Source: Promethearchaeota archaeon (GTDB lineage: Archaea; Asgardarchaeota; Lokiarchaeia; Sigyniarchaeales; SOKP01). Taken from it: DNA of 64,000 nucleotides. Of this stretch, positions 44,893 to 54,856 are shown one piece after another. The translations under genes were made by a program, and so were the position numbers. The DNA is taken from contig JAHLWP010000001.1 of assembly GCA_019057865.1 (NCBI GenBank), positions 62,001 to 126,000 of the forward strand, written 5' to 3'. The notes under the pieces are model-generated. The model was not told the origin of the DNA. It ran no database searches and saw only the letters and a program-made list of their open reading frames with translations. How positions within the stretch are numbered: position 1 is the first letter of the stretch; each line of letters opens with the position of its first letter.

Positions 44893-47463
44893 ATGGAAGA
44901 GAAAAAGTTGAAATATTATCGTTTAGCAAAATATCCCACTTATGAAATTTTAATGGATGGACAACTAGCAAGTGCAGGCGCTCATCAAGCAAGACTTATT
45001 GAGAAATTTAAGAAAAATAAAAAGTATATTAAAAATCAATTTTTAGCTCTTAAATTTATTTTTGCATTTCTCCTTTTATTTATACCTATTTTGCCATTAG
45101 CCACATATTTAGAGATCTTAGGTCATATTGGAGATGGTACATATACAATAAATACGATCTTATTTATGTCCAGTTTTATTTTTGGAATATATTTTGCCAT
45201 GACATTCTTATACATGATATTGTTCGGTATGATTTCAACAAGCTCATTCATGTCAGGCAACTCATTCAAATGGTTACAGACTCTTCCCTTTTCTAAAAAG
45301 GATTTGAAAAAAATAGGATTGATGACCCTTTTTCGCAATTTTGATGTTCCACTTATAATATTAGTCTTAGGATTTCCAATAATAATGTTAATTGGAACTC
45401 AAAACTTCTTAATTTTCATTTCATCGCTATTAGTTTCTTTTCTAAATGTTGTTTTTAGCTTTAGCTTACTTATTATTTTGGGAGAAAAATTAAGTTATCT
45501 TTTCTCAGAATCAAAGGATAAATCAAAAAAAGTGAATATAGTTAGAATTGTAACTATGCTTGGTTATTTCATTATTGCTTTTGGATCTGGATTAGTTATG
45601 AGCTGGGGATTTAGTTCTATTGATACGTTTTTAGAGATTTTCGCCACTAACGAGCCTTCTATAACAATAAACATAATTTTAAGCTTAATTTTGTTCCCAT
45701 TTACTCTTGGATATTTCCTATCATTAAGTATCAAGCCAAATCAGGTTCCTTTAGGGATATTATTAAGCACACTCATTGGTTTTGCTTTATTCATATTAGT
45801 AACATGGGCTTTATTTCGAACTGCAAGACGAGCTCTACGGAGCACAATTTCTACTGAAATAAAAGTTGAAAAAGTAGAGAAGAAAGAGGTTCAAGTCGAA
45901 ATAAAACCTTTATCTGCTATTCGTGCATATGTACGGAAAGATTTAGTATCAAGTACACGTGATATGCAATCTTTTATGTTTATCTTTTTCCCCATTTTCT
46001 ATCCTATAATATTAGTTTTAACACTACAAGGGCCAATTATTAATGAGATTGCAACTATAGAAGGTCTATTAATCTTATGGTCAATGGTGCTTATGGTTTA
46101 TCTTTTTATTCCACCAATGTTAATTGCAGGTTTTCTAAACCTTGAAGAATCAGGTTCATCAACAATATCATCATTACCAATTATCCCTCGCGATCAAGCA
46201 AAGGCTAAAATTATTTTGATGTTTTCTATCCAGGGTATATCGCTCATATTTATATCTATTATGCTCACAATACTAACTAATTCAATACTGGTATTACTCT
46301 TATTCTTAGTTACATTACCTTTTGCTTGGATTTTATTGTTATTCGTGTTTGAAATGAAGATTAAGCTGTTTGGTCGAATGAAATATAAGTATATTTTAGA
46401 AGAATTACAAAGAGAGCATAAGATAACAAAATGGATCAGTATGATACTTTCTGAATTTGCTATTTATTTTGTGATTTTAACAACAGGAACAATTCTGTTT
46501 ATTAGTTTTGATATAATTCCCACACTCATCACACTATTTATTATTGGCGTTAGTGGATTATCAATTTTAGTATTTATTTTTACAAGGATGTTTCCAAAAG
46601 CAGAAAAAATGGCAGAATACAAAACAGGAGGATTATTAAGAGAACATATAAATGTTGGAACTCTTGTATTATTGATATTATATTTTATTTTCCTTTTTCT
46701 TCCAGGTTTTGTAATACTACCCCTATCACCATTCTTACTTGATATACCCACGGTATCTGCTCTATTTATTGAATTTTTCATAATAGTTGGATTTTTAATT
46801 CTATTATGGCAGATAATAGTTCCATACGGGTTAAAGCTTCCAAATGGAGAAATGACTTTTATAGAACATGCTCGATCGATCGGTTTAAGTAGAATGAGAC
46901 CATTATGGAGAAATTTGGTGATTGGATTAGGTAGTATTGCATTATTTGGATTATCAACAGTGCTTTTAGGAGAATTATTAGGCACATATTATTTTATTCC
47001 TGAAGTGTTATTTTTTGGATTTAATTGGTTTTTATTTGTAATCATGTTAATACCTGGAATTTGGGAAGAAGTAGCCTTTAGAGGAGTAATTTTAAACTTA
47101 CAACTGCGTAAATACAGTAAATTAACAGTTGTCTTTCTTAACGGGATAATATTTGGATTATTCCATTTTGTTAATTTACTTGGGCAAAATCTCTTTTTAA
47201 CGGTTTTACAAGTGATATATGCTTCTTGTTTAGGTATTTCATTTGCCTATATGTTCATTAAGACAAATAGTTTATTACCAAGTATATTAGTTCATTATTT
47301 AATCAATTCTGTTGGTCAATTTTTCTTAACAATCGAGATACAAAATAAAGTAAATTTAGCTTTATTTGCTGTATTCGGAGTTGGAGTTATTCCCATGATA
47401 CTAATCATGATTTTAGTTAAATTAGTGGTTAAAAGCGATACTCGGCAGATAAGTCCAATATAA
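44893..47463 (+). CDS. ABC-2 permease fused to a CPBP (CAAX-type) intramembrane protease domain
   Basis: An 856-residue membrane protein. The N-terminal two thirds is an ABC-2/NatB-like permease with about fourteen TM segments. From about residue 690 the CPBP family motifs appear: EEVAFRGVIL (the EE-x3-R pair), FGLFHF, and a late SILVHYLINSVGQF with the conserved histidine and asparagine. CPBP proteins are predicted glutamate/histidine metalloproteases or membrane-protein chaperones. The fusion suggests export and processing of the same lipid-like or peptide substrate. Cotranscribed with the ATPase upstream. Confidence 0.85.
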   Translation: MEEKKLKYYRLAKYPTYEILMDGQLASAGAHQARLIEKFKKNKKYIKNQFLALKFIFAFLLLFIPILPLATYLEILGHIGDGTYTINTILFMSSFIFGIYFAMTFLYMILFGMISTSSFMSGNSFKWLQTLPFSKKDLKKIGLMTLFRNFDVPLIILVLGFPIIMLIGTQNFLIFISSLLVSFLNVVFSFSLLIILGEKLSYLFSESKDKSKKVNIVRIVTMLGYFIIAFGSGLVMSWGFSSIDTFLEIFATNEPSITINIILSLILFPFTLGYFLSLSIKPNQVPLGILLSTLIGFALFILVTWALFRTARRALRSTISTEIKVEKVEKKEVQVEIKPLSAIRAYVRKDLVSSTRDMQSFMFIFFPIFYPIILVLTLQGPIINEIATIEGLLILWSMVLMVYLFIPPMLIAGFLNLEESGSSTISSLPIIPRDQAKAKIILMFSIQGISLIFISIMLTILTNSILVLLLFLVTLPFAWILLLFVFEMKIKLFGRMKYKYILEELQREHKITKWISMILSEFAIYFVILTTGTILFISFDIIPTLITLFIIGVSGLSILVFIFTRMFPKAEKMAEYKTGGLLREHINVGTLVLLILYFIFLFLPGFVILPLSPFLLDIPTVSALFIEFFIIVGFLILLWQIIVPYGLKLPNGEMTFIEHARSIGLSRMRPLWRNLVIGLGSIALFGLSTVLLGELLGTYYFIPEVLFFGFNWFLFVIMLIPGIWEEVAFRGVILNLQLRKYSKLTVVFLNGIIFGLFHFVNLLGQNLFLTVLQVIYASCLGISFAYMFIKTNSLLPSILVHYLINSVGQFFLTIEIQNKVNLALFAVFGVGVIPMILIMILVKLVVKSDTRQISPI

Positions 47464-47566
47464 ATAATTTTATTTATTTTTTATTATTCCATTATTCTCT
47501 TTATTGAAATTCGTTAATTTTTATGATTATAAACATAAGGTAACAGATTCGAGAATTTAATATCTG

Positions 47567-49243
47567 TTGAAAAACTTTATATATCAAAAGAAATTAGGGA
47601 CTTTTATTTTGAAGGAAAAAAAATTAATTTTAAAAAGTACTTTAATCAAGAATGGAAGAATAATTGATGGAACAGGAAATCCTTGGTTTAAAGCCGATTT
47701 ATTAATCGAGAATGGAAGAATTAAAGAAATTGCTCGAAAAATTAAAGCCAAAGATGGTAATGAAGTAATTGATGCATCAAGACTAATAGTTTCACCAGGT
47801 TTAATTGACATTCATACTCATTCAGATCAGACAATTTTTTCAAGCCTAGGTGAGAATGTATTAACTCAAGGTGTGACTACTCACGTAGTTGGTAACTGTG
47901 GATTTTCTATAACTCCTATAGATCCTGAATCAATTAATGATGAAATCTATGATATGGTTAAATCTATGCTTGAATTCGGGAAGGATTATAGACTATACCG
48001 ACATCTGAATAAATATTTAGAAGATTTAGAAAAAAATAGGATCCCAATTAATATTGTTCCATTAATAGGTCATTCTATGATAAGAATCATGGTCTTGGGA
48101 GTAGAAAAAAGAGAACCTAATCCTGAAGAATTACAAAAAATGAAAGACATTCTAAGAGAAGAAATGGAATTAGGAGCATTCGGCTTGTCTACAGGGTTAG
48201 ATTATCCTCCGGGTTCTTTTGCTAAAACAGATGAAATTATTGAGCTTTGTAAAGTTGTTTCTGAATTCGATGGAATTTTTACTACTCATTTTCGGGGATT
48301 TGGAAGCGGATTGGTTAGAGCTACGAAAGAAGCAGTCAAAATTGCAAGATCAGGAATACCAGTAGAAATTTCTCATTTTAAACCGTTTGGATTTTGGCCG
48401 GGAGATATAAGAAAAGCATGCAAGATAGTCGAAAAAGCTCGTGAAGAAGGTTTAGATGTCACTTTTGACGTTTTTCCTCACGCATCAAATTATACCTTCT
48501 TATTTGCAATAGTACCACCATGGGTTTATCTTTCAAAAGATAGATTAGACATTCCCCGTGCGATTGATATACTAAAAAAAAGCAGAACTGATAATAATTT
48601 AAAAAATAAGATACTTCAAGAAATGAGCACGATAGTGGGTAGTTTTTTGAATATTAAAGACGATAAAGATTGGGTGAAGGTATACATAAATGCTCCAAAA
48701 AGCAAAGAATATAATGGTAAACACGTTTACCAAATTTCATTAGAGAAAAATATCGATCCAAGAGAAGCTATTATTGATATTTTAATTAATCAGAATGGGA
48801 CTGTAAATGCATCATATCTTTCAATTACTGCTGAAGATAATATTGTAACAATTGTACATCCACTCTCTATGATAGCCTCTGATGGGCTCATTATACCAGA
48901 AAAGTCTGATGTTTTTCCAAATCCTTATTGTAATGGTACATTTACTCAAGTGTTAGGAAAATATGTCCGTAAAGAAAAACTTCTTACTTTACATGATGCA
49001 ATTAGAAAGATGACTTCATTTCCAGCCCAAAAATTGGGTTTAAAAAATCGAGGTTTACTTAAAGAAGGATATTGGGCAGATGTAACCATATTTGATGCAG
49101 ATAAAATAATTGATAAGGCAACTTACGAAAATCCGCGATTATATTCCGAAGGAGTTGTATATGTTTTTGTAAATGGAGTGCTTGCTTATAATAAGGGAGT
49201 CTTTACAGAGAGTTTGTCTGGAATGCCTTTAAGAAGAAGTTAA
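47567..49243 (+). CDS. N-acyl-D-amino-acid deacylase-family amidohydrolase
   Basis: A 558-residue amidohydrolase: LIKNGRIIDGTGNPWFKADLLIENGRI, the metal-binding GLIDIHTHSDQ, NCGFSITP, HFRGFGSG, EISHFKPFG and the late ASDG aspartate. D-aminoacylases remove N-acyl groups from D-amino acids and some relatives act on dihydropyrimidine-like substrates, so specificity is not certain. The start is TTG 47567 in the track; TTG 47609 would remove 14 residues and places the first strand closer to the N-terminus. Confidence 0.88.
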   Translation: MKNFIYQKKLGTFILKEKKLILKSTLIKNGRIIDGTGNPWFKADLLIENGRIKEIARKIKAKDGNEVIDASRLIVSPGLIDIHTHSDQTIFSSLGENVLTQGVTTHVVGNCGFSITPIDPESINDEIYDMVKSMLEFGKDYRLYRHLNKYLEDLEKNRIPINIVPLIGHSMIRIMVLGVEKREPNPEELQKMKDILREEMELGAFGLSTGLDYPPGSFAKTDEIIELCKVVSEFDGIFTTHFRGFGSGLVRATKEAVKIARSGIPVEISHFKPFGFWPGDIRKACKIVEKAREEGLDVTFDVFPHASNYTFLFAIVPPWVYLSKDRLDIPRAIDILKKSRTDNNLKNKILQEMSTIVGSFLNIKDDKDWVKVYINAPKSKEYNGKHVYQISLEKNIDPREAIIDILINQNGTVNASYLSITAEDNIVTIVHPLSMIASDGLIIPEKSDVFPNPYCNGTFTQVLGKYVRKEKLLTLHDAIRKMTSFPAQKLGLKNRGLLKEGYWADVTIFDADKIIDKATYENPRLYSEGVVYVFVNGVLAYNKGVFTESLSGMPLRRS

Positions 49244-49249
49244 TTGTAT

Positions 49250-50539
49250 TTATTTATTAAAAACATGTTTTTCATTCAATAGAAAAGCAATACAAATTCG
49301 TAAGGCAACTTCTAAGGTTTCAGGCTTAATTTTATCTATTGTGTCTGTAGATTGATGGTAATATCGTGAACGAGTTTTCCAATCCGCAGAATTCAGAAAT
49401 CCTGCTTTAATACCTGCTTTTGAAAATGCAGCTGCATCAGAACCCCCACTTAGGCGTCCTAAGGTTTTTTCTAATTTTCCTGCTCCAAATCGTTTAGCTT
49501 CAACACCCACATTTTCAGCTGCTTTTAAAAGTTTTTGAATCACCTCTTCTGAGTGCCAAGTTCTTGTTGTAGGTTCGAATTCTATTATATAAAATCCATC
49601 TGGGGTTTCAAGACCATCCATATTCACTATATAGGCGTCATACTTCTGTAATTCTTCTAAATGGGTTGCTGCATATCTAAATGCACCCCGTAAACCACTT
49701 TCTTCACAACCAAAACTTATAAGTCTTATTTCTGTATTATCTGGTATTATATCTCTATGATTTTTTAAATATCGCCCTAGTCCTTGGACAACTGAACAGC
49801 TACTTAGGTTATCTACAGCTCCTGGAACAACATTTCCCTTATCCCCTAAAGGTACAAAGAAAAAAAGCCCAATAAAACATGGACTTCCGATTATTAGCGT
49901 CCAAACCACCACGTTAAAAAATAAGGATTTAAGCTTAATCAATCCAACTATTATAAATATTAAATTCAAGCAGGAAAGGACTAGCCACATCAACATTATT
50001 AATATTGCTCCAAAAGCAAGTGGTATAAAACCCCAACCCAAAAGTTTCAATAATTTAAATTCAATTGCTGAATCCATGTGACTTGAAAAAATGATGATTT
50101 TTTTAAGTTCTTCTTTTGTTTTAAAGCTTCCTATTACATTTTGAGAAGTTTTTTTACGAAAAATGGGATCAATAAACTCTTTATAATTAAAGAATTCTTC
50201 CCACATTATTAAAAATGGTAATAATATCGATAAAAATGAACATATCGATAAAATCAAAAACCAGATATATTCAGTAAACAATTGAATCAAAAAGTAAAGA
50301 AAAAATGACACAACCACTAATACCATATCAAGTTTAATCCAACCCAAAAAAGCTTTAGGATGGCATGTAAACGACTCTATAACGGCTTTATCACAGGATT
50401 TTTCAAATTCTCTTTTAATTATTTCTGCAGCTTTAGCTTCTTGCGGACTGCATGGCATTCTTGGTCCAACTTCCTCGATAATCCCCTGAACAAAACCATA
50501 CATATATTTTGAATCTTCTTCTGTAATATCAATATTCAT
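49250..50539 (-). CDS. M28-family zinc peptidase with inserted membrane segments
   Basis: A 429-residue protein. Zinc ligands of the M28 aminopeptidase fold are visible in IFSSHMDSA (His, Asp), PGAVDNLSSCS (bridging Asp), GCEESGLRGAFRYA (Glu-Glu), NMDGL and, near the end, YHQSTDTIDKI. Two pairs of hydrophobic helices (about residues 70-110 and 170-240) are inserted before and between the first two zinc motifs, so the enzyme is probably membrane-embedded. The catalytic set looks complete. Convergent with the deacylase gene, seven bases apart. A joint role in peptide or D-amino-acid turnover is possible. Confidence 0.85.
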   Translation of the reverse strand: MNIDITEEDSKYMYGFVQGIIEEVGPRMPCSPQEAKAAEIIKREFEKSCDKAVIESFTCHPKAFLGWIKLDMVLVVVSFFLYFLIQLFTEYIWFLILSICSFLSILLPFLIMWEEFFNYKEFIDPIFRKKTSQNVIGSFKTKEELKKIIIFSSHMDSAIEFKLLKLLGWGFIPLAFGAILIMLMWLVLSCLNLIFIIVGLIKLKSLFFNVVVWTLIIGSPCFIGLFFFVPLGDKGNVVPGAVDNLSSCSVVQGLGRYLKNHRDIIPDNTEIRLISFGCEESGLRGAFRYAATHLEELQKYDAYIVNMDGLETPDGFYIIEFEPTTRTWHSEEVIQKLLKAAENVGVEAKRFGAGKLEKTLGRLSGGSDAAAFSKAGIKAGFLNSADWKTRSRYYHQSTDTIDKIKPETLEVALRICIAFLLNEKHVFNK

Positions 50540-50706
50540 AGAGCTGCCCTAAATCCTTTTTTTATAGAATTATACTTAATAACAATTAAGATATAGTATG
50601 AAAAACTTAAGGATTAATCTAAATTAAAATTATTCACTCAAAACAGAAAGAGAATTTAACAATCCTTTTATAGATTCAGACCATTGATATAATTAAGTGC
50701 AAAGCT

Positions 50707-51432
50707 ATGGTCGATATGGCAGAGCAATATGTATGTAAGGTATGTGGTTTCAATATAATAGGGTACTATCCAGAATTCTGTCCATTTTGTGGAGCTTCAA
50801 ATGATCATTTTATTACCGCAGAAGAATGTTCTCAAAGATATAAGATTATTACCACTAAAGTAAATAATGAAGTGACACGGTTAAATTCCTTACCACCTTT
50901 AGGACTTGAACATGCTGCTTACAGTATTGAAATAAATGGAAAATTTATTTGGATTGATTGCCCTTCTACATTTAGTAAGGACCTTGAATCGATGGATAAA
51001 ATATTATTTACGCATCACCATTTTCTTGGTGCATCAAATCTTTTTAGAGATTATTATACAACATTTATTTGGATTCATAAGAAAGATTCAGAGCATGCAC
51101 TTGCTAAAAGACACCCCTTCGACAAAAAATTTAAACAAAATTTCGAGTTAACCGGAATTAAAGCATTTCATATAGATGGACACACACCAGGGTTCACTTT
51201 TTATGTATTCGAAGATGTTCTTTTTATTTGTGATTATTTTTTTCTTAAGAATAAAGAAATAATATATAATCCTTACGGTCCTTCAAAAGCCACTAGAGCA
51301 GGTGCCACCAAACTAAAGAATTTTCTTAGAACACATGAAATAAATATAGTTTGTGGTTATAATTATGTATTAGATTTTAAAGACTGGAAAATGAGATTTG
51401 ATAACCTTTTAAATTCAGAAAAAGGAAAGTAA
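50707..51432 (+). CDS. Rubredoxin-like zinc ribbon fused to a metallo-beta-lactamase fold
   Basis: A 241-residue protein. Residues about 8-35 form a rubredoxin-like ribbon (YVCKVCGFNI, CPFCGASNDHF). The rest is an MBL-type domain with TRLNSLPPLGLEHAAYSI, LFTHHHFLGASN, a HIDGHTPGFTFYV turn and CDYFFLKN. The usual HxHxDH has become HHHFLGAS, so the metal site is altered and hydrolase activity is doubtful. An electron-transfer or binding role is possible. Confidence 0.7.
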   Translation: MVDMAEQYVCKVCGFNIIGYYPEFCPFCGASNDHFITAEECSQRYKIITTKVNNEVTRLNSLPPLGLEHAAYSIEINGKFIWIDCPSTFSKDLESMDKILFTHHHFLGASNLFRDYYTTFIWIHKKDSEHALAKRHPFDKKFKQNFELTGIKAFHIDGHTPGFTFYVFEDVLFICDYFFLKNKEIIYNPYGPSKATRAGATKLKNFLRTHEINIVCGYNYVLDFKDWKMRFDNLLNSEKGK

Positions 51433-51446
51433 TGTCACTTTGTTTA

Positions 51447-51647
51447 TCATTTTACTAATATTGCATTCGTTGGACAAATTTCTATACAGCATTCGCATTC
51501 ACTGCAATTTCCATTTGGATCCTCAAAAATTACTTGTCTATGATCCCCCACCTTGGTAGGGGGCTTATAAAATAAGTCGAGTGGGCATATTTCGACGCAT
51601 TCTACACATTTAATACATTTATCGTTATCTATTCCTATTACTCTCAA
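51447..51647 (-). CDS. Two-cluster ferredoxin
   Basis: A 66-residue 2[4Fe-4S] ferredoxin with CIKCVECVEICP and CSECECCIEICP motifs, separated by a KPPTKVGDHRQVIFEDP loop. Convergent with the rubredoxin-MBL gene, 14 bases away. A general electron carrier. Confidence 0.88.
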   Translation of the reverse strand: MRVIGIDNDKCIKCVECVEICPLDLFYKPPTKVGDHRQVIFEDPNGNCSECECCIEICPTNAILVK

Positions 51648-51746
51648 GATTCGGCACTTAAGGAATTTAATTATAAAAAGAGGAAAAATAATTTAAAATA
51701 AGAGGTAATGTAATATAATTAGTAGAAAAAACTTTTTATTATTAAC

Positions 51747-52598
51747 ATGCTGGAATCTTTCAAGGAAATTGAAGTAGTTTGTCCAACATGTGGAGAAACT
51801 AAGAGTATTAACATACCAGAATCATTATTCTCCCAAAAAAAGTTTGGTACAATTAAAATACAAGTACCCGTTAATGCTGTATGCCCAAAACACCAATTTA
51901 TAGTATTTCTAGATACTAAAGGTATGGTGAGGGGTTATGAGAAAATAGATATCGCAATGTTAGTGACTCCTGCTGAAACTAAAAAGGAAGCAGCAGGAAT
52001 ATTAACCCTTCGAAAATTAATCCAGCTTTTTGGAACATATGGAATTCTTAGTTTGATGCATGCTAAAATTTTTAATTATCCGTCATATATCATAAAAGAT
52101 GAGGCTTTTGAACCCACTGAAGAACTATTGAATTTAATTAGTAATAGAATATTACCAGAAAAATACAGAGGACATAATAGCATTTATTTGCTAGAAGAAA
52201 GTAATTATAGCAAAATAAAACTTAAAGAAAAAAAAGCTCTTTTAATAGATTCTCTCACAAAAAACATCTTACAGACTCCATGGAAAGAAAAATTAAAATT
52301 TGAAGAAGAAATCGTAAAAAGAGCGTTAGAAATCATAAATGAAGAAGATCAATTACTCCTTCTACAACAGAGAATTGCTATATTTATAAAAGAAGCTGAA
52401 CAGGCTAAAGATATTCTTGAAAATGTTAATGAGATTTATGAGGAGGACCTAATTGAACAAGTTTCTAGAGAAGTTTTAATGCCAAGAATGAATCAAAATC
52501 GATTAATTTTAATTAAAGAATTTATTAAGCATAACTTTTCTCAAAAATTGGTATCAAGAATAAAAAGTAGAGTTGACGAATTTTTGTCTTCTCTTTAA
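51747..52598 (+). CDS. Unrecognised protein with N-terminal zinc-ribbon-like segment and helical C-terminus
   Basis: A 283-residue protein I cannot assign. Residues about 10-70 hold VVCPTCGETKSINIPESL and a later VCPKHQFIVFLD, a possible treble of cysteines plus histidine. Residues 75-140 look like a mixed alpha/beta region (a second strand-helix module). The final about 110 residues are strongly helical and charged, probably coiled coil. No signal or membrane segment. The layout (metal ribbon, small domain, coiled coil) resembles Asgard regulatory proteins but no family can be named. Confidence 0.6.
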   Translation: MLESFKEIEVVCPTCGETKSINIPESLFSQKKFGTIKIQVPVNAVCPKHQFIVFLDTKGMVRGYEKIDIAMLVTPAETKKEAAGILTLRKLIQLFGTYGILSLMHAKIFNYPSYIIKDEAFEPTEELLNLISNRILPEKYRGHNSIYLLEESNYSKIKLKEKKALLIDSLTKNILQTPWKEKLKFEEEIVKRALEIINEEDQLLLLQQRIAIFIKEAEQAKDILENVNEIYEEDLIEQVSREVLMPRMNQNRLILIKEFIKHNFSQKLVSRIKSRVDEFLSSL

Positions 52599-52700
52599 TT
52601 CTTCAAACACTCTTTCTAAGAATTATTTTTATATCGAAAAAGTAAAATAAAGATCATTAATTAATAAAATTAATTTGAAACCTAAAGAAAAGCATAAAAA

Positions 52701-53492
52701 GTGAATAAAATGGATTGGGGAATGCAAAACAGATTATCAAGAATAATAAAACCGAAAAGTGGACACTGTGTAATGTTAGCGGTGGATCATGGATATTTTG
52801 GGAATGTACCAGGATCATTAAAATGTTTTGGTGATTTAGATCCCTTATTTCAATATGCAGATGCTCTAATGCTTACTCGTGGTATGTTAAGAAGCTGTGT
52901 TTCACCAAATTTTGATATTCCTATTGTTTTACGAGTTTCAGCAGGAGCAAGCATGTTAAAAGAGCTCTCCAATGAAGATATTAATGTAACAATTGAAGAT
53001 GCTATTAGATTAAATGTATCAGCCATAACTTGCTCGATTTTTGTCGGTGGAGAATTTGAAAAGCAAACTATCATGAATTTATCTAAACTTGTTAATTGGG
53101 GTCAAGAATTTGGGATACCCGTATTAGCAGTTACTGCAGTAGGACGAGAGATGGTTAGAGATGCACGCTATTTAGGAATGGCAAGTAGATTAGCCGCTGA
53201 AATGGGAGCTACCTTTGTAAAAACATATTATTGTGAAAATTTTGAGGAAGTAACTAGTATTTGTCCTGTTCCAGTAGTAATTGCAGGAGGTAAAAAAATA
53301 CCAGAAAGAGATGCTTTACAAATGGCTAAAAACTCAATTGACGCAGGAGCCGTTGGAGTAGATATGGGGAGGAATATCTTTCAATCTGATAAACCTATTG
53401 GAATGATCCAGGCTGTTCGTGCAATTGTTCATGAGAATGCTTCTGTTGATGAGGCATTTGAAATCTATAAAAATGGTCCAGTTGGTTTATAA
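52701..53492 (+). CDS. LsrF-like class I aldolase/thiolase
   Basis: A 263-residue TIM-barrel enzyme of the DeoC/FbaB aldolase superfamily. It follows the E. coli LsrF pattern closely: MDWGMQNRLSRI, VMLAVDHGYF, ADALMLTRGMLRS, VAVGREMVRD-like turn, FVKTYYCENF with the Schiff-base lysine, PVVIAGGKKIPERDAL, and GVDMGRNIFQS. LsrF cleaves the phosphorylated autoinducer-2 product. No other lsr genes are present, so the archaeal substrate may differ (for example another phosphorylated diketone). GTG start at 52701. Confidence 0.85.
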   Translation: MNKMDWGMQNRLSRIIKPKSGHCVMLAVDHGYFGNVPGSLKCFGDLDPLFQYADALMLTRGMLRSCVSPNFDIPIVLRVSAGASMLKELSNEDINVTIEDAIRLNVSAITCSIFVGGEFEKQTIMNLSKLVNWGQEFGIPVLAVTAVGREMVRDARYLGMASRLAAEMGATFVKTYYCENFEEVTSICPVPVVIAGGKKIPERDALQMAKNSIDAGAVGVDMGRNIFQSDKPIGMIQAVRAIVHENASVDEAFEIYKNGPVGL

Positions 53493-53641
53493 ATTTTTAT
53501 TTTCTTTTTTACTCTTAAGGATTAAATATATATAATGAGTTATTTCTCGAAGTTTTATAAAAATTAAAAAAAAAAAATAAAATTCATATCTAATATATTC
53601 AAAATCATTCTGAAAAATTTCTTAATAAGGGTGAGATTAAA

Positions 53642-54718
53642 ATGTTGACTATTTTAGGGTGGCTAAATGGTTTCACTGCATTTTGTGTTGTTTTCTGTGG
53701 TTGTCTATTCGGAATTTTTTTTATTTATAAAGGAATTAAAATAAAAGCGAAACTGCTTTCTTATGCAGGTTTAATGATAATTTTGACAGGATTATTATAT
53801 TTGGGTCCCTGCGTAGATTATTTTACAATTCTATCTATAAATCACAATTTGGATAATTCGTATGGATTATATGGAATATTAAGTTATATTTGGATAACTC
53901 CTGGAATTGTTGTTATGATGTATATTGGTTTTGAACTTGTTTTACCTAAGATTAGAAATATAGTGATAATTATATATTCATTTTTAGGGCTTATTTTTCT
54001 ATACCATATTCTTTTTAATACGATGGATACATTTGATTTTAAATATCCTGGAAATTCTGGAAGTGATATTATTGATTCTAATTTTGCTCAAGGATCCATA
54101 GCTTACATTTTAATAATATCTTTTGTAATTTCCATCATTGGTTTTAATGTTATAGGATCCTTAATTCGGAGTTTCCAATCATCTGGAATAATACAAAGAA
54201 AATTTATATATTTGTCGCTTGGATTTTTAATATTTGCGATTATGGGAACATTTGATACTCTCTTTTCTCCTGGTTTTGTATTATTTATTGTTCGAATTAT
54301 AATGTTAAGTAGCTGGTGGTTTTATTTTTTTGGTTTAAAAGAAGCTCCAACTAAAAAAGAAAGAAGACTTCATGAAAGAATAAAAAATTTAGAAAAAATT
54401 GAATTTTCATTATTAGAAATGCTTTTAAAAGATAATCCTCCAGAAATTGTGAAAGAACAGATTGTATATCATATTGAAAATAGAATTTGTCTAATCTGTA
54501 AAAGTAATGTTGGTGGATTTAATACTTATCTTTGTGTTAAATGTGGTGTTTTATATTGTATAAAATGTGCTCGTGCTTTATCTGAATTAGAAAATTTATG
54601 TTGGGTTTGTAAAAATCCAATTGATATATCTAAACCAACACGAAAAATAGCTATTGAAGAGATTGAAGCACTGGAAAAATCACTAATACAAAAAAGAAAA
54701 TCAAAAATTAAAAGATGA
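53642..54718 (+). CDS. Seven-TM membrane protein with C-terminal treble-clef zinc finger
   Basis: A 358-residue protein. Seven hydrophobic segments occupy residues about 3-235, then an amphipathic helix, then a cytoplasmic cysteine cluster at about 282-325: CLICKSNVGG, CVKCGVLYC, CIKCARAL, CWVCKNP. Four C-x2-C pairs with alternating spacing suggest a RING/B-box-like cross-brace that binds two zinc ions. The architecture (7TM plus zinc finger) is reminiscent of a membrane-anchored adaptor or ligase. No ubiquitin-system genes other than the beta-grasp candidate are in the window. Confidence 0.7.
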   Translation: MLTILGWLNGFTAFCVVFCGCLFGIFFIYKGIKIKAKLLSYAGLMIILTGLLYLGPCVDYFTILSINHNLDNSYGLYGILSYIWITPGIVVMMYIGFELVLPKIRNIVIIIYSFLGLIFLYHILFNTMDTFDFKYPGNSGSDIIDSNFAQGSIAYILIISFVISIIGFNVIGSLIRSFQSSGIIQRKFIYLSLGFLIFAIMGTFDTLFSPGFVLFIVRIIMLSSWWFYFFGLKEAPTKKERRLHERIKNLEKIEFSLLEMLLKDNPPEIVKEQIVYHIENRICLICKSNVGGFNTYLCVKCGVLYCIKCARALSELENLCWVCKNPIDISKPTRKIAIEEIEALEKSLIQKRKSKIKR

Positions 54719-54856
54719 AAACAAAAATACAATTATTAGAATTATACTTCCTTTTATTTTACAATTTATTATTAAGTTAATTAAATAAGAATAAATTGAT
54801 AAAATTATAATTTTCATTTTCTTTTTTTATTCTTACAAGATTAGAAAAGAAACTTC

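Noticed and set aside
46464-46985. 173-residue minus-strand ORF inside the ABC-CPBP gene
   Set aside because: Composition is the reverse complement of TM-coding sequence; no start signal or domain.
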